Assembly (NCBI GenBank): GCA_015039365.1
Contig: WION01000102.1
Coordinates: forward strand, 62,001 to 126,000
DNA: 64,000 nucleotides
Direction of reading: 5' to 3'
Origin: Amanita rubescens
Taxonomy: Eukaryota; Basidiomycota; Agaricomycetes; Agaricales; Amanitaceae
The position numbers and the translations under genes were made by a program. Below, one piece after another: positions 45,726-59,020 of this stretch (positions are counted from its first letter, which is position 1; each line of letters begins with the position of its first letter). Below the pieces are notes generated by a model that was given only the letters and a program-made list of their open reading frames with translations, made no database searches and had not been told where the DNA came from.

Positions 45726-48700
45726 GTGACACCTTCTTTTTCGATCGGGCTAGTGGGATTGTTATTTGTAGCTTGAACGATACCAATAAAAGGAAATTGT
45801 CAGCGTACCAAAGATGTAATACCACATGTAGATCCAACGTGATTGTCAGGTTCCTTGATTTGGTTCAGGAAAGTAATGCAGCTCAAACGAAAATTTTGCC
45901 TACGTCTTGTACGCGTTTTCGTTTTTGCGAGGCCTGGTGATGGGATACATTAATTTCAACACTTGCTGGGTAGAAAGCCCCAATGTACTCACAATAGTAT
46001 CGGGTGTTAATGAAGACGGCGATTCCTCTCGCAGACTTGCATCGTCAGAATTGATTTGGGGAGACACAGATTGCGACATCGCTATCATGCTTTCCACGAC
46101 CTTATTCATTATTGGCCGTTTCGACGGATCCCTCACCCAGCAGCGCTGAATCACGTCCCACGCTCCATCGCTCAACCGCTGCTCATCTAGCCGGGGGGGT
46201 CAAACACCTCGAAAGACGAGGGACAATATCTGCAAGTCTGATTTACCAGCGAAAGGTATTTTATTGTAATGGATCTTGAAAGGAATTAGCACAAAGGATC
46301 AGTACGTTTATTGTGACGCACTTCATAATAAAGACATCCAAAAGCGTAGATGTCTGACATTTGAGTTCTGGGAGGAGTGGCATCGGATGGACTTTCGTCG
46401 TCTTCTGATAGTCCAAATAACTCTGGAGCCGCAAAGTTCAGATGTAGCGCTCCCGATCTCGTATTTGTAGCCTCTGAGAGTCGAGTCAAACCAAAGTCAG
46501 CAATTCGGACGTGAAAACCATCGTCCAAGAGGACATTCTCCTGGAGAGAAGAGTCAGCATCGTAACATGGTGTGTCTGAGGTAGAATACCCCGCGGAGAT
46601 CGCCATGAACGACGCATTCTGAATGGATATATTCCATGGCTTGCGCGACTTCCAGTATCTTCCGAGATTTAGACATAGAATGAAAGTAAGAAATAGGTGA
46701 ACGTACGCGTTGTTCAATAACGGCTGCTTGTGGATTAGCTTGTTTCCGCCATCGGCCTAGAGTACCGTTCTTCATATATGGCGAAACGAGGAAGAATTGT
46801 GGCACTGTTGTGTTTGCGATTTCATGGATCCCTAAAAATGGCAGGACGAATTTGTGCTTGAGAGATCGCCACATCAATGCCTCTCGGCAGAAGGCCTATT
46901 GGTCTCCGAATCAGCAATATTTATAACTTGAATGACGCAAAGAGACATACTACTTGGTTGTCGCACTTGTACAACACTTTCAACGCAACAGCTTTTCCCC
47001 GTCGTTCGCCCTTGAAAACGCGCCCAAAGCCGCCGCCGCCAATATAATCGCGCTCGGATGGTATGGTGACTCCAGTTACGATCAAGGAAGTTGGTATGAC
47101 AGGTGTCTTTTGGATAACTTTAAACATGAAGCGTCGTACCCGCCGCATAATATCCGCCATGTTAGAGTACTGACTTGATATAGGATGATTGCGAAGCATA
47201 TCAAGCATGATATCCAACAGTCTACCGGCGTCCGAGGTATTGTCTATCCGAGTCGCCAGGTCAACGAAGTTCTCTCGAGATAGAACCTCGCACACGAGGT
47301 CGACGATCGTTGCACCTAAAGGGGATGTGCCAGTGTAATATACGTGCTGGCGGTTCTTAAGCGTGGTACATTGCAAGTTTGAAATGGCGCACCTCCCTAC
47401 CCTTGAGTATATATAGGAGCAATGGAAGGGTGTCGCCGTCAGGATCGTACGGCCCCATGTCCAATGATGACACAACGTGCATTTTTGAGAAAACTTCGAA
47501 CATAAATTGTCTTCTTCGCCCGCTCATGTCTACTGTGAAAGAATCCTGATAACGGTTGAAGGGAGTACCATACTCAAGCATCATCAGTAAGAAATCCAAC
47601 AGATTCTTAGCATCAGAGACTTGGTCCAGTTGTGCTACGGGATCGATGTAATCATCCCTGGATAGAAGGTGGCACAAAATTTTGATTGTTACTGGGTGTA
47701 CCGCTTCACCCAACCACTATTATATCCTGAGAGAGACAGAGATTTCGAGGTTTGAAATGCCACGCACCAGAGAATGATAGTCGAGGATGTAGAGGAGTAA
47801 TGGAAAAGAATAATCTTCAGGAACATCTGAATTTGGCAGTGGTGCAACGTGTATCTTTGACATAATTTTCAACAGGAATAGCCTTGTTCGCTGGATCATA
47901 TCCACATCGTTAAAATCCCTTTTAAAAATAAAACCAAGTACGAAATCCAACAGATTTGTGGCGTCTCTGGCGTTGTCAAGCTATGCCGCAATGTCTATGT
48001 AGTCCTCCTGGGATAGAATTTCGCATATGAGGTCCCTTATTACGACGTCTATTTGGATGGGCGCGAATAAAGTCGACGGCTACCAGCCCTTAGGAGAGTG
48101 CATCCCGGTTTGAAATGTTACGCACCTCAGACTCGTTGAGTAAAGCGATGATCAATCGAAAAGTCTTGCTACGGGGATTCCACGGTAGGCTGGAGTCGGA
48201 AAATGATATACCTTGAGTCTTCGCAGTCACTTCCAATATAAATCGGTTTGCCTGTCCTTTCAAGTCCGCGTTATCAAAAGTCTGAATTGAAGTATGATAG
48301 ATAAGCCTGCGCAATATAAACTTGAACAGATACATGGCCTCGGAGTTATGGCGTAGCCCTGCCTCGGAATAGGTGTTGTCTTCTCTTGATAGAATCTCGC
48401 TCATGAGATTTACGGCCAATTCATTTGTTGCAAGATGATATCCAAGCTATTGGCGCTTAGAATAATGTATCACATGTGAAATGCTGCGCACCTCCACATT
48501 TCTAAGTATATAGAAAAGAGATGGGACCATATCGCTATGAGGACCATATGGAATGTTCAAGGACTGTGGTTCGCCACACATCTTTGAGATAATTGCCAAC
48601 ATAAGTCGTCTCGCCCGTTGGTTCATGTCTATGGTGGCAGAATCACGATTTGGTAAAATATTGCGATCAAGCATATGCGTTATTGATTCCAACAAATTCA

Positions 48701-49327
48701 TGGCGTCCGAGAATTGGTTCACTTGTGAGGCGAGGGTGATGTAGTAGTCCTCCCTGGATAGAATCTCGCTCACAAGGCTGATTATTGTTTCGTTAACAAC
48801 GGACGGAACGGGAGATTTGAGCTATCGGCTCTTAAGTATAAGTGCGTTCCAGTTTGATATGTTGCGCACCTTCAAGTTGCTGAGTATACCGAGGAGTAAT
48901 GGAAACATATAGTCATCAGGATCATGTGGTATATTTGACGGTGGGACATCATGAATCCTTGAGATAACTGCCAACATCAATCGTCTTGCTCGTCGGTTCA
49001 TGTCCACGTTGGCCGGATCGTGATTTAATAAGGAATGATTTTGAAGCCAATGCCGTATCAAATTTAACAAATTCTCGGCATCCGAAACATGGTCTAGCTG
49101 CGCCACGAGGTAAATGTAGTTGTTCTTAGATAGAATCTCCTTCATGAGGTTGACCGTCGATGCGTCACGGTATGGAAGAGTTTCGGGCTATTAGACCTTG
49201 GATGGATATACTGCGGGTTCGAAATACGGTCGCGTACCTTATTGCTGAGTGTAAAGAGAAGCAACGAGAACTTGAAGGTGTCATCGCTGCCAACATCATG
49301 CGACGTGATGTTCAAGTACCCTTCCAT
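45726..49327 (-). pseudogene. G7: repeat-array kinase with two in-frame nonsense codons
   Basis: First exon 49238-49327 (MEGYLNITSHDVGSDD), five repeat exons within 47390-49190, Gly-loop exon (GGGGFG, VALK) ending near 46960, then the usual kinase exons ([21 protein letters not shown]). Repeat 4 contains TAG at 47981-47983 where paralogues have CAG or another sense codon (IAA-stop-LDNA). The C-lobe exon has TGA at 46200-46202 (RGV-stop-PPRLDEQ) where paralogues have CGA. Both look like C-to-T changes. The last tail exon is also lost by deletion after PDRKRRCH. The repeat-4 stop could be spliced out (phase-0 exon); the C-lobe stop could not without losing the kinase. It is most likely a recent pseudogene or yields a truncated product. 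Confidence 0.8.
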
Positions 49328-50789
49328 GAGTTGCTCCTGATTGTGAGGCAGTAGGTGCCGTGGAGGCAGTTACTATGCTCGAAGTTGCCTCACGGCGTAG
49401 CGTAGCAGAGGCTGTATATATACCACATTCAATCCGCGATAACCCGAGGAAGGATAAGTTCGGGAATCGGGGGGCGCTGACCAATCACGGCCATCCGACT
49501 CATCGACGCGTCCCTCTTCCGCTCCCACGTCTCCCAACCACGTACAGCCTTGCAAATACTTTTTACCCGCTGTGTCTGCCCTCAGATTTTTCGCCTTTGC
49601 GCTAGGCGCCAAGTCACAGGTATTTCTCAACTTTCACGTCAAAGTCAATGCCACCACCGTTCTCTAACGTACCCTCACGGTTTATACTACAAGGGCGCGA
49701 CCAAACCCTCAACCTTCAGACCACTGGACGACGACCTCCTGCCCAGCCCACGCAGGCTTGGATGTGTATCTTAAAGCAGATCCAACCGCCGTGTGAAGGG
49801 CCCGTCACCATAACTAGTATAATTAATCTGGGGATCTTGAGTGCGTCCCACCCGTCTTCCTTCTACATCGTAAAAGCTGACATATAGCAGCTTTCTCGCT
49901 CTCAACAAGTTCATTTCTCTCCCCGTTCAACTCTTTCGCTCCCATATCTCTCAAGCACGTATAGCCAGCTTCTTGCAGATGGTGAGACTACTTCGTTCCC
50001 AATGCGTCTGTCCTCACATCCCTCGCCTTTGCACTAGACGCCAATCAGGCCTACATTCCTCAACTTTCAAGTCAGACTCGGTATAACTACCACTCTCCAA
50101 TACCCTTGCAGCCTTGCACTTCAAGGGCATGATTATACCATCGACCTTCAGACCACTAGAGTCTAGACGATGACCTCTTGCCCGACCTACGCAGGCTTGG
50201 ACGCGCATCTCAAGGCAGATCCGACTGCAGTGTGAAGGGCCCATTACCATTACTGGTCTAATTAATCTGGGAATCTTAAGTGCGTCCCGCTCCTCTTCCT
50301 TCAACATCGTAAAAGCTGATATATACATAAACGTGACATAGCGAAGTTCCAAACCTTGACAACCACATTCCTTGATGAGTTACAGTTCGAGCACGGGAGA
50401 GGAGAGTGCGGGTATTGCGTTTAATCCTTCAGGGTATCCTTTGATGGTTGATACTGAAGCACGCTTGGAGGAGAAAACGAGTGGGTTTCCCTTCCAACAT
50501 TCAGGTATGAATTTTAATGACGCAGATGTGGCTGCCCTGTTAGGTTTCTCGACAACGAAACAGCCCCGGACCTCCGCACCTCCGCGTTTACTCAATTACG
50601 CGACCTCGCTCATATGTATGCTCCATCTTCGCCCCGCAAACTCTCGTCGTCCACCGTCTAGCTACTACCCCTCGCCATCCTGGCCCTACTCGCGTTTTCG
50701 CTTACTTGTCTAGCCAACCTTCAAGGTCACCACAGAAGCGAAGACCTCCGCATCCACGTAACGGTACGTCTGGCCCTGTCGCCTTAACA
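49328..50789. other. G7-G8 spacer: duplicated 300-bp segment and repeat B
   Basis: A direct repeat of about 300 bp lies at 49600-49890 and 50030-50330 (CCTTCAGACCACTRGA, CCCACGCAGGCTTGGATG, TGTGAAGGGCCC, TTAATCTGGGRATCTTRAGTGCGTCCC). 50372-50713 (+) is the longest copy of repeat B: a 113-codon frame beginning MMSYSSSTGEESAGIAFNPS, with other copies at 44320, 53970 and 59700 shorter and broken. The frame may be the remnant of a real gene carried along with the kinases. I do not recognise it. Confidence 0.5.
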
Positions 50790-51215
50790 TGTCACGTTTT
50801 ACCCAGGTGACCGTAGCGGGCGAGTGGGCCTTTGCAACTAACGATTGGCAGCACATCTTTTATCTAACTGCAATCTTCGCAGCCAAGTTACGGTTTGATA
50901 TAGCGGGTATTAAAGAAAGGGATGGTGATTGAGATCGGTTACCTGAGAACGGATTATATCGTTTTATGCGTGTATACGAGTAAGTCTCATGATTCTTCGA
51001 ATTCTGAGTATGGGAACCGAGTGCTAATGAGGCACAGGTCCGCAACAGTGGCCAAGGATATAACTTGATGTCAACTAAGCATGAAAACTATCGCATACAT
51101 AGTCCCTTATTATACAGTACAGGCTATTAATGAGTTAATATCAAGGATTTTGAATCGAGTGGATAGAATGTGATGCGGGCAAAGCAACCTAGCTACTGAC
51201 CCGACCCTACGTCCC
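50790..51215. repeat. dispersed repeat A, copy 5 (shortened)
   Basis: Begins TTTTACCCAGGTGACCGTAGC and reaches the G8 stop. Contains AGCCAAGTTACGGTTTGATA and ACGAGTAAGTCTCATG. Internal deletions relative to copies 1-4. Confidence 0.7.
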
Positions 51216-51216
51216 A

Positions 51217-53399
51217 CTATTCAATCGCGTGCAGAAGACTTCGTTCGCGTTCGGAATTCTACTGCAATCAGGTTTAGCGTCCCGCTCCAACGGCTTAGAA
51301 AAAGAAAGCTCTTACGTGACGTCTTCTTCTTCGATTGGGCTAGTGGGATTGTTATTTGTAGCTTGAGTGATACCAGTAAAAGGAAATTGTCAGCATACCG
51401 AGGACGATGTTGATGCAATTTGATTGTCAAGTTCCTACAGTGATTTTCAGAAAGCAACGCAGTTCAAACGAAAAAAAAAGCCTACATAATGTACGCGTGT
51501 TCGTCTTTGAGAGGCCTGGTGTCGTGTATAGGATATATTAATTAGCAAAATGTGGTTAGTAGAAAACGCCAATTTGCGCACTGTACTGTCGGGTATCGAT
51601 GATTCTTCTCGCTGACTTGCATTGTCAGTATTGATTTTGGGAGACACAGATTGGGACATCGCTATCATCATTTCCACGACGTTATTCATTCTTGGTCGTT
51701 TCAATGGTTCCCTCACCCAGCAGCGCTGAATCGCATCCCATGCTTCATCGCTCAGAGACTGCTCGTCTAGCCGGGGTGGAAGTACCCCTCGAGAGATGAG
51801 GGTCAAAATATGGATGTCTAATTTTCCAGCAAAAGGTATACTATCATAGTAAATCTAGGCAAGTCAGCATTAAAGGAGGATCAGCATAATTGTTATGACT
51901 CACCTCATAAAAAAGGCATCCAAACGCGTAGACATCCGACATTTTCGTTCTGGGAGGTGGGTCGTCGGGCGGATTGTCGTCATCCTCACAGATTCCGAAT
52001 AACTCTGGGGCGGCAAAGTTCAAATGTAGCGCTCCCGATTTCGTATTTGTAGCTTCAGAGAGTCGAGTTAAACCAAAGTCAGCTATTTGGACATGGAAAT
52101 TATCATCCAAGAGAACGTTCTCCTGGATAAAAGAGTCAGCATTGTAACATATGTATCTGATGTAGATTAGTACCCCGCGGAGATCGCCATGAACTGCGCC
52201 TTCTGAATGGATGTATTCCATGGCTTGCGCGACTTCTAGTATCTTCCGAGCGTTAGACGTAAAATGAAAATAAGAAATGGGTGAAAGCATACGCGTTCTT
52301 CAATAACGGCTATTGGTCGATCTGCTTGTTTCCTCCATTGGGCTAGAGTACCGTTCTTCATATATGGCGAAACGAGGAAAAACTGGGGTACTGTTGTATT
52401 TCTAATTTCATGGATCCCTAAAAACGGTAGTACGAACTTGTGCTTGAGGGATCGCCAGATCAATGCCTCTCGGCAGAAGGCCTGTTTGTCTCCGAATCAC
52501 CAATAACTCATAACAATGACACAAAGAGACGTACAACTTGGTTGTCAGACTTGTACAACACTTTCAGTGCAACAACCTTTCCCCGTAGTTTGCCCTTGAA
52601 AACGTGCCCAAACCCCCCGCCACCAATATGATCACGATTGGCCGGTATTCTGACTTTAGCCACAATCAAGGACGGTGGAATGATAGGTATCTTTGAGATA
52701 AGTTTGAGCATAAATCTTCGTGCTCGTCGCGAAAAATCCACAATGGTGGAGTCCTGACTTGATACGCGATGATTCAGAAGCATGACAAGTATGAAATCCA
52801 ACAGTCGACTAGCATCCGAGGGATCATCTATCCGAGTCACGAAGTCGACGTAGTCCTCTCGGGATAGAATCTCGTACACGAGGTCGACAGTGATTTTTGC
52901 GCCCAACAAGGAAGAGCCCGGAACTGACATGGTTAAGGCGGTAGTTTGCGTGCTGGGGAATCCTGAGGGGTCGAACGGAGAGGCTGCTTGCAACGCGTGA
53001 GAGCCCAGTGGCAAGGATGGAGCATAGGTATTGTTGAGGATCTTGGTGGTTGTTCCGTGAGGGGTAGTGACGATGATGGTGTTTAGATCAAGAGGATCGG
53101 AGATGTCGATTCTGTAGCCGACGGGGAGGAAAGTATTGAAACCCGGAATAAGATTGGGGTTGCCATGAAAAAGGCGCGAAACGCGCTGTATAACCCCTAT
53201 AGTGTCGATGCTGGAGCGAAGTAAAGAGAGGCAAAAAAAGGTGAACAGAAAGAACGCACAGTTGACCCTTAAAGTCCTTCATGGTGTCGAGAAACTGGTT
53301 GTAGAGCTCGGGCTTGTCCTGGAACTGGGCCTTGACGGCGTCTAGATAGCTGACGGCGTCTGTGACGTTGAGGGGCTTTGCAGTGGGGACCTTGAGCAT
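51217..53399 (-). CDS. G8: Sin3 PAH1 domain fused to a TKL-like kinase
   Basis: Ten exons: 53260-53399, 52535-53210, 52293-52481, 52174-52242, 51904-52122, 51582-51854, 51486-51515, 51399-51434, 51316-51339, 51217-51258; 565 aa. Residues 1-110 are a paired amphipathic helix domain of Sin3 type: [33 protein letters not shown], then across a phase-2 intron [20 protein letters not shown] and [14 protein letters not shown]. In Sin3 this domain binds short helices of transcription repressors. A Ser/Thr/Pro linker (about 120-160) joins in the same exon to the single LSREDY segment and kinase domain ([31 protein letters not shown], all intact). Tail [31 protein letters not shown]. The other members' short first exon and repeat array are replaced by PAH1. 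No stops or frameshifts. Confidence 0.85.
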
Positions 53400-55255
53400 T
53401 TCGGCGTCGTGGGTGGGAGAGGGCGGTGTAATTTACCGTATGTAGCGCCAACTTACTTCAATAGGAGGCTAACTGAGTTTGAAACGTGTTGAACTGTAAA
53501 CCTAACTGCTTTTAGCTCCAGGACATGCAGTGCAAGAACCGTCACTTGTGTCCGAGCGTCGAATTGACTCTCGTCTGCGCCCTGTTGTTGCAGGCGATGG
53601 CGATCGTTAGTAGAGTCAGATGATCGCTGACGCAGGGTCGTCGCACCCGCCTGCACGTGAACGTTTGAAGTTGAACTGGCACTGAGGTCATTCAACGTTC
53701 AACTCTTCCACTCCCACATCTCCTAACCATGCACTAAGCGCCCTTGAAGTCACGGATATTCCTCACGTTTCAAGTCAAAGTCAATTCCACCACCATTCTC
53801 CAACGACCTTGTATTACAAAACCCTCTACCTTCAGATCACTATTCGACGGCCTCCTGCCCGGCCTATTAATCTTAAGTGCGTCCCACTCGTCTTCCCTTC
53901 GACATCGTAAAAGCTGACATATACACAAGCGTTACATAGCGAAGTTCCAAACCCTCTATTTGACGACTATCGCATTCCTTGATGAGCTACAGTTCGAGGG
54001 GAGTAGGGGTATTGCGTTTAAACACGCTTGGAGAACGGGAGCGAGCTTCCTTTCCAGAATTCAGGTGTGAGTGTTAATGACGCTGACGTGGTTTCTCGAC
54101 GACGAAATAGCCCCGGGCTCCGCACCTCTGCGTTTACTCACTTCAAATAGACTCTCACTCATATGTATGCTCCGTCTTCGCCTCGCAAATCCCTTTCGGA
54201 CTGACCATCCTTCGCCGTCTCATAGACGATGACTGCCCACATTTGACGAGTTATGCATCTCATTCCAGCGTCCTTCCTCCCGTCGTCCTCAGTACCCCTC
54301 ATCATCCTGGGCCTACTCACGTTTCCACTCACTTGTCTAGCCAAGTTTCAAGATCACCGCAGAAGCGAAAGCCTCCGGGTCCACGCAACGGCATGTCTGG
54401 CGTTGCCTAACATGTCATATAGAACAGTCACCGGTATAAATGCAGCTACCCTGTAATCTGGTAAAACATGTGCATCGCAGGAGTACGAGCAGGTTTCGGT
54501 CGAATTTGAAAAGGATCGGCAGGCGCTTTATCCCGACCTGTTCTGGGAAATATTGTACCTGAGCTACGGGTGAATCTAGAGCGACTCTCTCATTCCCCAA
54601 TAGCTGGCGGCAACCCATCAATCGTATGAATGTGCATTTGGACGTATATATGAGCAAGTCGTTCAAGTTTGAGTCTCGAATCGGAAAAGTGAGTACTGGT
54701 GAGGGCTGGATCCGAACTTGACACTTGACGACTGGACCGTGGCCCGTGCCGAAGGTTACGGGGGGTGTTTGATGCACACTCTATGTCATCGCGTAAGAGA
54801 GACGCAGGCTAAGCATGGGAGGTATTTGTACCTTCGTAATCTACTCGTGTCCGGAACGAACGGAAATGGAGTTGGACTTTCAAGTTTGCTGGTTTTCAGA
54901 ACTCGGTTCTTAGTCGGAGATGCGTAATACTTGGTGTAACTGTAAGCAACTCCAATTTTATATTATGCTACCATAAACGGCGTTGGTTCACGCCTACGTG
55001 ACAATGCATCTCGACGATACCCTCACCCCGACACACGCCCTAACGCTTTCCGCGACGTCTTTTACTCTTCGTCGATTGGATGCTTTCCTCCTCCAGCGAC
55101 ACTGAATCATGTTCCATGCCAAATTAATCAATCTCGGCTCGAGGTGGAAGCACGCCTCGGGAAACGAGTGTGACGTTCTTTATGTCCTGCTTGCCTGAAA
55201 CGAGCTCATGATGATCATTTATACGCGCCTAGCAAGTCAATTGCTGCACGAAACT
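53400..55255. other. G8-G9 spacer: promoter, repeat B copy, partial repeat A
   Basis: 53500-53660 carries a diverged piece of the shared kinase upstream flank (TGTTGTTGCAGGCGATGGCGATCGTTAG). 53860-54475 is repeat B (AGCTACAGTTCGAGGGGAGTAGG, TTCCAGAATTCAGGTGTGAGTG). 54475-54800 is a partial repeat A (AATAGCTGGCGGCAACCCATCA). 55020-55200 holds a decayed piece of a kinase C-lobe exon on the minus strand (near 55040-55150: TTCCGCGACGTCTTTTACTC...CATGTTCCATGCC). No intact gene. Confidence 0.45.
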
Positions 55256-58200
55256 TCATTCCCTTTCGGAACCCTACAGAAATCACGCTTAGCATCCCAT
55301 TCCCAGAGGCTTACAAGAAAGTTCGTACACGATGTCTTCGTTTTCGGCCGGGCTAGTGGAGGAAATTATTATTATAGCTTGGACGATACCGGCAAAATGA
55401 AACGCTCACGTTTGATGACTGATAACAGTCAAGTAAATTAGTTAAAAAATACTGCTCACAGATCTTATGAGCGTACTGATAAAGTAGTGCCAGATTTTGA
55501 TGCAACGTCATTGTAAGATTCCTATAGCGACCGCGTTTACTAAGCATCCTGACTCGAGCGAAAAGAGTGCCTACGTGTTGTACTCGTTTTCGTTTCTGGG
55601 AGGTGTGGTATATTAGATATAAGAGACTTGAGCGGCGCCAGTGACTCGCAAAATGAAAAGGCTCACCGTTGGCCGGAGAGGCTGAGAGACAATCAAAAAC
55701 ATTACTAGTGAAATCGTTAAACGGCCCGCGCACCATAGCACCGGATGTTGTTGAGGGTAATGGTGATGCTCGCGGTGTCTCCGGATAGATACTGCTCCCG
55801 GGAGACCCATACCGTGACATAGCCATCATGCTTTCCACGACATCCTGCATTGTTGGCCGCTCCGACGGTTCCTTCGCCAAACACCGCTGAATCACGTCCC
55901 ATGTCTCTTCACTCAATGGATGCTCTTCTAGTAGGTGAGGTGAAAGTACACCTCGAGAGACGAAAGTCCGTAAATCCGATTTACCGGCTTGAAAAGGTAC
56001 TCCACTATCGAAGCGTATCTAGGCAATTCAGCAAGTGTATCATTGTGTTTTAGTAGTATGACATACTTCATGGTAGAGACATCCAAATGCGTTGACATCC
56101 GACATTTGAGTGTCATCGCATGAACCTTCGTGATCCTCTGACTGTCCAAATAACACTGGGGCTGCATTGAAAATTGAGATTTAGCGCTCCCGATCGGATA
56201 TTTGTACCTTCTGCGAATCCAAAGTCAGCGATTTGCGCATGAAAATCGTCATCTAAGAGGACATTCCCCTGAGGAGAAGTGTCAGGATTTCAACATCGTG
56301 TGCTTAATGTAGAATACCCCGTGAAGATCTCCATGAACTACGCCTTCAGAATGAATGTATTCCATGGCTTGTGCAACTTCGAACATCTGCCTTGGTTAGA
56401 CTAAAGAAAGGAAGAACAAGGTGAAGGCCTACCCGTTCTTCAAGCTGGGCTACCGGCGGATTTGCTTCCGCCCGCCACCGGGATAGAGTGCCATTCTTCA
56501 TGTACGGAGAAACGAGGCAGAATTGTGGTGCTTCTGGGTCTTCGATTTTATGGACACCTAAAAAGGGTAGTACGAACTTGTGCTTGAGAGATCGCCACAT
56601 CAATGCCTCATGGCAGAACTGTCACGACTCTACAATCACGCGACAATAATAACATGAGGAGACGTACCCCTTGGTCATCAGGCCCGCGTAACACTTTCAG
56701 TGCGACAACTCCACCATGTAGTTTTCCCTTGAAAACACGGCCACAAGAACCGCTACCAATGTAATCACGCTCGGCTGGTATTTTGACACCAGTCACGATC
56801 AAAGAGGGTGGTATGACAGGCGTTTTTGAGATGACTTTGAGCATAAATCGTCTTGCTCGCCAGGAAATATCCACAGTAGAGTCCAGATACGATGGGGAAT
56901 GATTATAAAGCATATCGAGTAAGAGATCCAATAGTCTCTTGGCCCTCGAAGGTTTGTTTATCAACGTGGCGAATTTGACGTAGTCTTCCCTAGATAAAAT
57001 CTCGCTTACGAGGTTGATCGTCACTGCATTCGCAACAAGTGAGACCGATCCTAGCTATTTGGCTTTCAGTTAAGTACTAAAACTAAATTACGGCTTGCAC
57101 ACCTTTTGACACTGGTGGTCGAGCAAAAAGAGAAGAAATGGAAACGCGCCGCTTTGAGTAAGGCATCGATGATTGGAGAGTGGTATACCGCGCCATAATT
57201 TGGATACGACGATTTCCAAAATAAGCCGTCTCGCTCGCCGGGCGATATCAACAGCGTCTGGACCCGGGTTCGACTTGGATGCGAAATGGGTAAGTAGATT
57301 AAGCATCGAATTCAATAAAGCTTCGGCATCGGAAGTATGGTCTAGCCGTGCTACTAGCTTGACGTAGTCGTCCCTTAATAGCATCTTGCGCACAAGGTCG
57401 GTCAACAACTTGAATAAGTCTTCGCTAGGTGATCCAGGCTAAATGTCTCTTTGGAAGCAGAGTGAATTCAGTGTTGAATAAATTGCGCACCTTCTTACTA
57501 TTGTTGAGAAAATATAGGAGCAATGGGAGGATATAGCTGTCGGGATCATGTGGTATGAGGCTGGGTAGTCGTACGCCCTGCGTCTTTGAGATAAGTTCCA
57601 GCATAAATCGTTGCGCTCGCCGCTTCATCTCTGAGGAAGCGGAAAAATCCCGTCTTGACGAGGAGTAACCGTAGAGCATATGTGGTATGAACTCCAAGAG
57701 TTTCTCGGTCTTTGATTCACGGTTCAGCCGTGCCGCGAGATCGATGTAGTCGTCCTTTGATAGAATTTCGCTCATAAGGTCGACCGTTAGCGTGTTTGCC
57801 TCAATAGGTGATCCGGGCTGTCCGGGCTTTTAAGCAGAGTGCATTTTGTGTTTGGAATATATCGTACCTCCTTATTGTTGAGCATATAGAGGAGCAAGGG
57901 AAGCGCATTGGCGTGAAGGTCGTACATCATGGATGGTGGTTCACCGTTCATCTTCGAGATGACTGCCAACATAAATTGCCTTGCTCGTCCGTTCAAGTCT
58001 ACGGTGGTTGGTGAGGGATAATAACGAAGTATACGCGGTGTGAAATCCAATAGATTCTTGGCGTCTGAGACTTGATTTATCTGTCCAGCGAGGGTAATGT
58101 AGTCCTCCCTCGACAGAATGTCGCTCATAAGGTCGGTCGCCAATGCGTTTGTTACAATAGATGATTCGCGCTAATGGCTCCTAAGCACCAGAGTACAATC

Positions 58201-59020
58201 TGTATTTGAAAACCGCGCACCTCCTTATTGTTAAGTACATGTAGAAGCAGTAGGAGCGTATTACTGCCGTACGGAACATTGGATGGTGGTCCACCGTGCA
58301 TCTTTTCGATCAATCTCAACATAAATCGTTTTGCTCCTCTGTTCATGTCTACGGTGAAAGAACCGTAGTCCGATAACTCGGAATAATAATGAAGCACATG
58401 CGGTATGAAATCTAACAGATTCTTGGCGTTCGAGGCTTGATCTACTTGCGCGACGAGGGCGGTGTGGTCTTCCCTGGATAGAATTTCGGTCATAAGGTTG
58501 ATTGTCATTTTGTTTACAAGGGACGTCATGGGAGGTTTGGGCTGTTGGCTCTTCAGTAAGGCGCGTTCTGGTTTTTGAACGTGGCGCACCTTATTGTTGA
58601 GGATAGAGAGGAGTAATGGGAAGATATAGCTGTCAGGATCATACGGAATGAGGGACAGTGCGAGGCCATGCATCCGTGAGATAACCGCCAGCATAAATCG
58701 TCTTGCTCGCCTCTTCATGTCTACGATGTCTGGATTCTGATTTGATTGGGAATAATAATGAAGGAAATGATATATGAAATCCACTAGATTTTCGGCGTCT
58801 GAGGCGTGGTCCAGCCGCGCCGCAATGTTGATGTAATGTTCCCTGGATAGAATCTCGTTCATGAGGTTGATCGTCAAGGTGCTTAAACGAAACTCGGACT
58901 ATTGCCCTTGAATAGAGTGAATTCCGGGTCTAAAATATCGTTGCGCACCTTCTTAATGCTGAGCGTAAAAAGGAGAAAAGGAAAGGTATCATCTCCGGTC
59001 GCAGCAACTGCATGCGACAT
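55256..59020 (-). pseudogene. G9: five-repeat kinase with frameshifted activation-segment exon
   Basis: Exons: 58949-59020, repeats 58590-58898, 58221-58541, 57868-58170, 57491-57817, 57103-57438, Gly-loop exon 56668-57054 (GSGSCG, VALK), 56433-56618, 56318-56386 (HGDLHG), 56067-56268, 55734-56018, 15-nt microexon 55667-55681 (PLRPT), then a basic tail (KRKRVQH, PGRKRRHR) to TGA 55256-55258. The DFG exon is 202 nt where all intact paralogues have about 210-222, always a multiple of three. IADFG is followed by a deletion of the TRLSEA segment, and after GALNLNF the frame slips so that APE is lost and a stop follows. The repeat array is fully open. Either a pseudogene or a source of a repeat-only truncated protein. 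Confidence 0.8.

Noticed and set aside
58152..58877. Single 241-codon minus frame covering two repeats
   Set aside because: It reads through a 48-nt intron (GTGCGC...CAACAG) that happens to lack stops. Paralogues show it is spliced.
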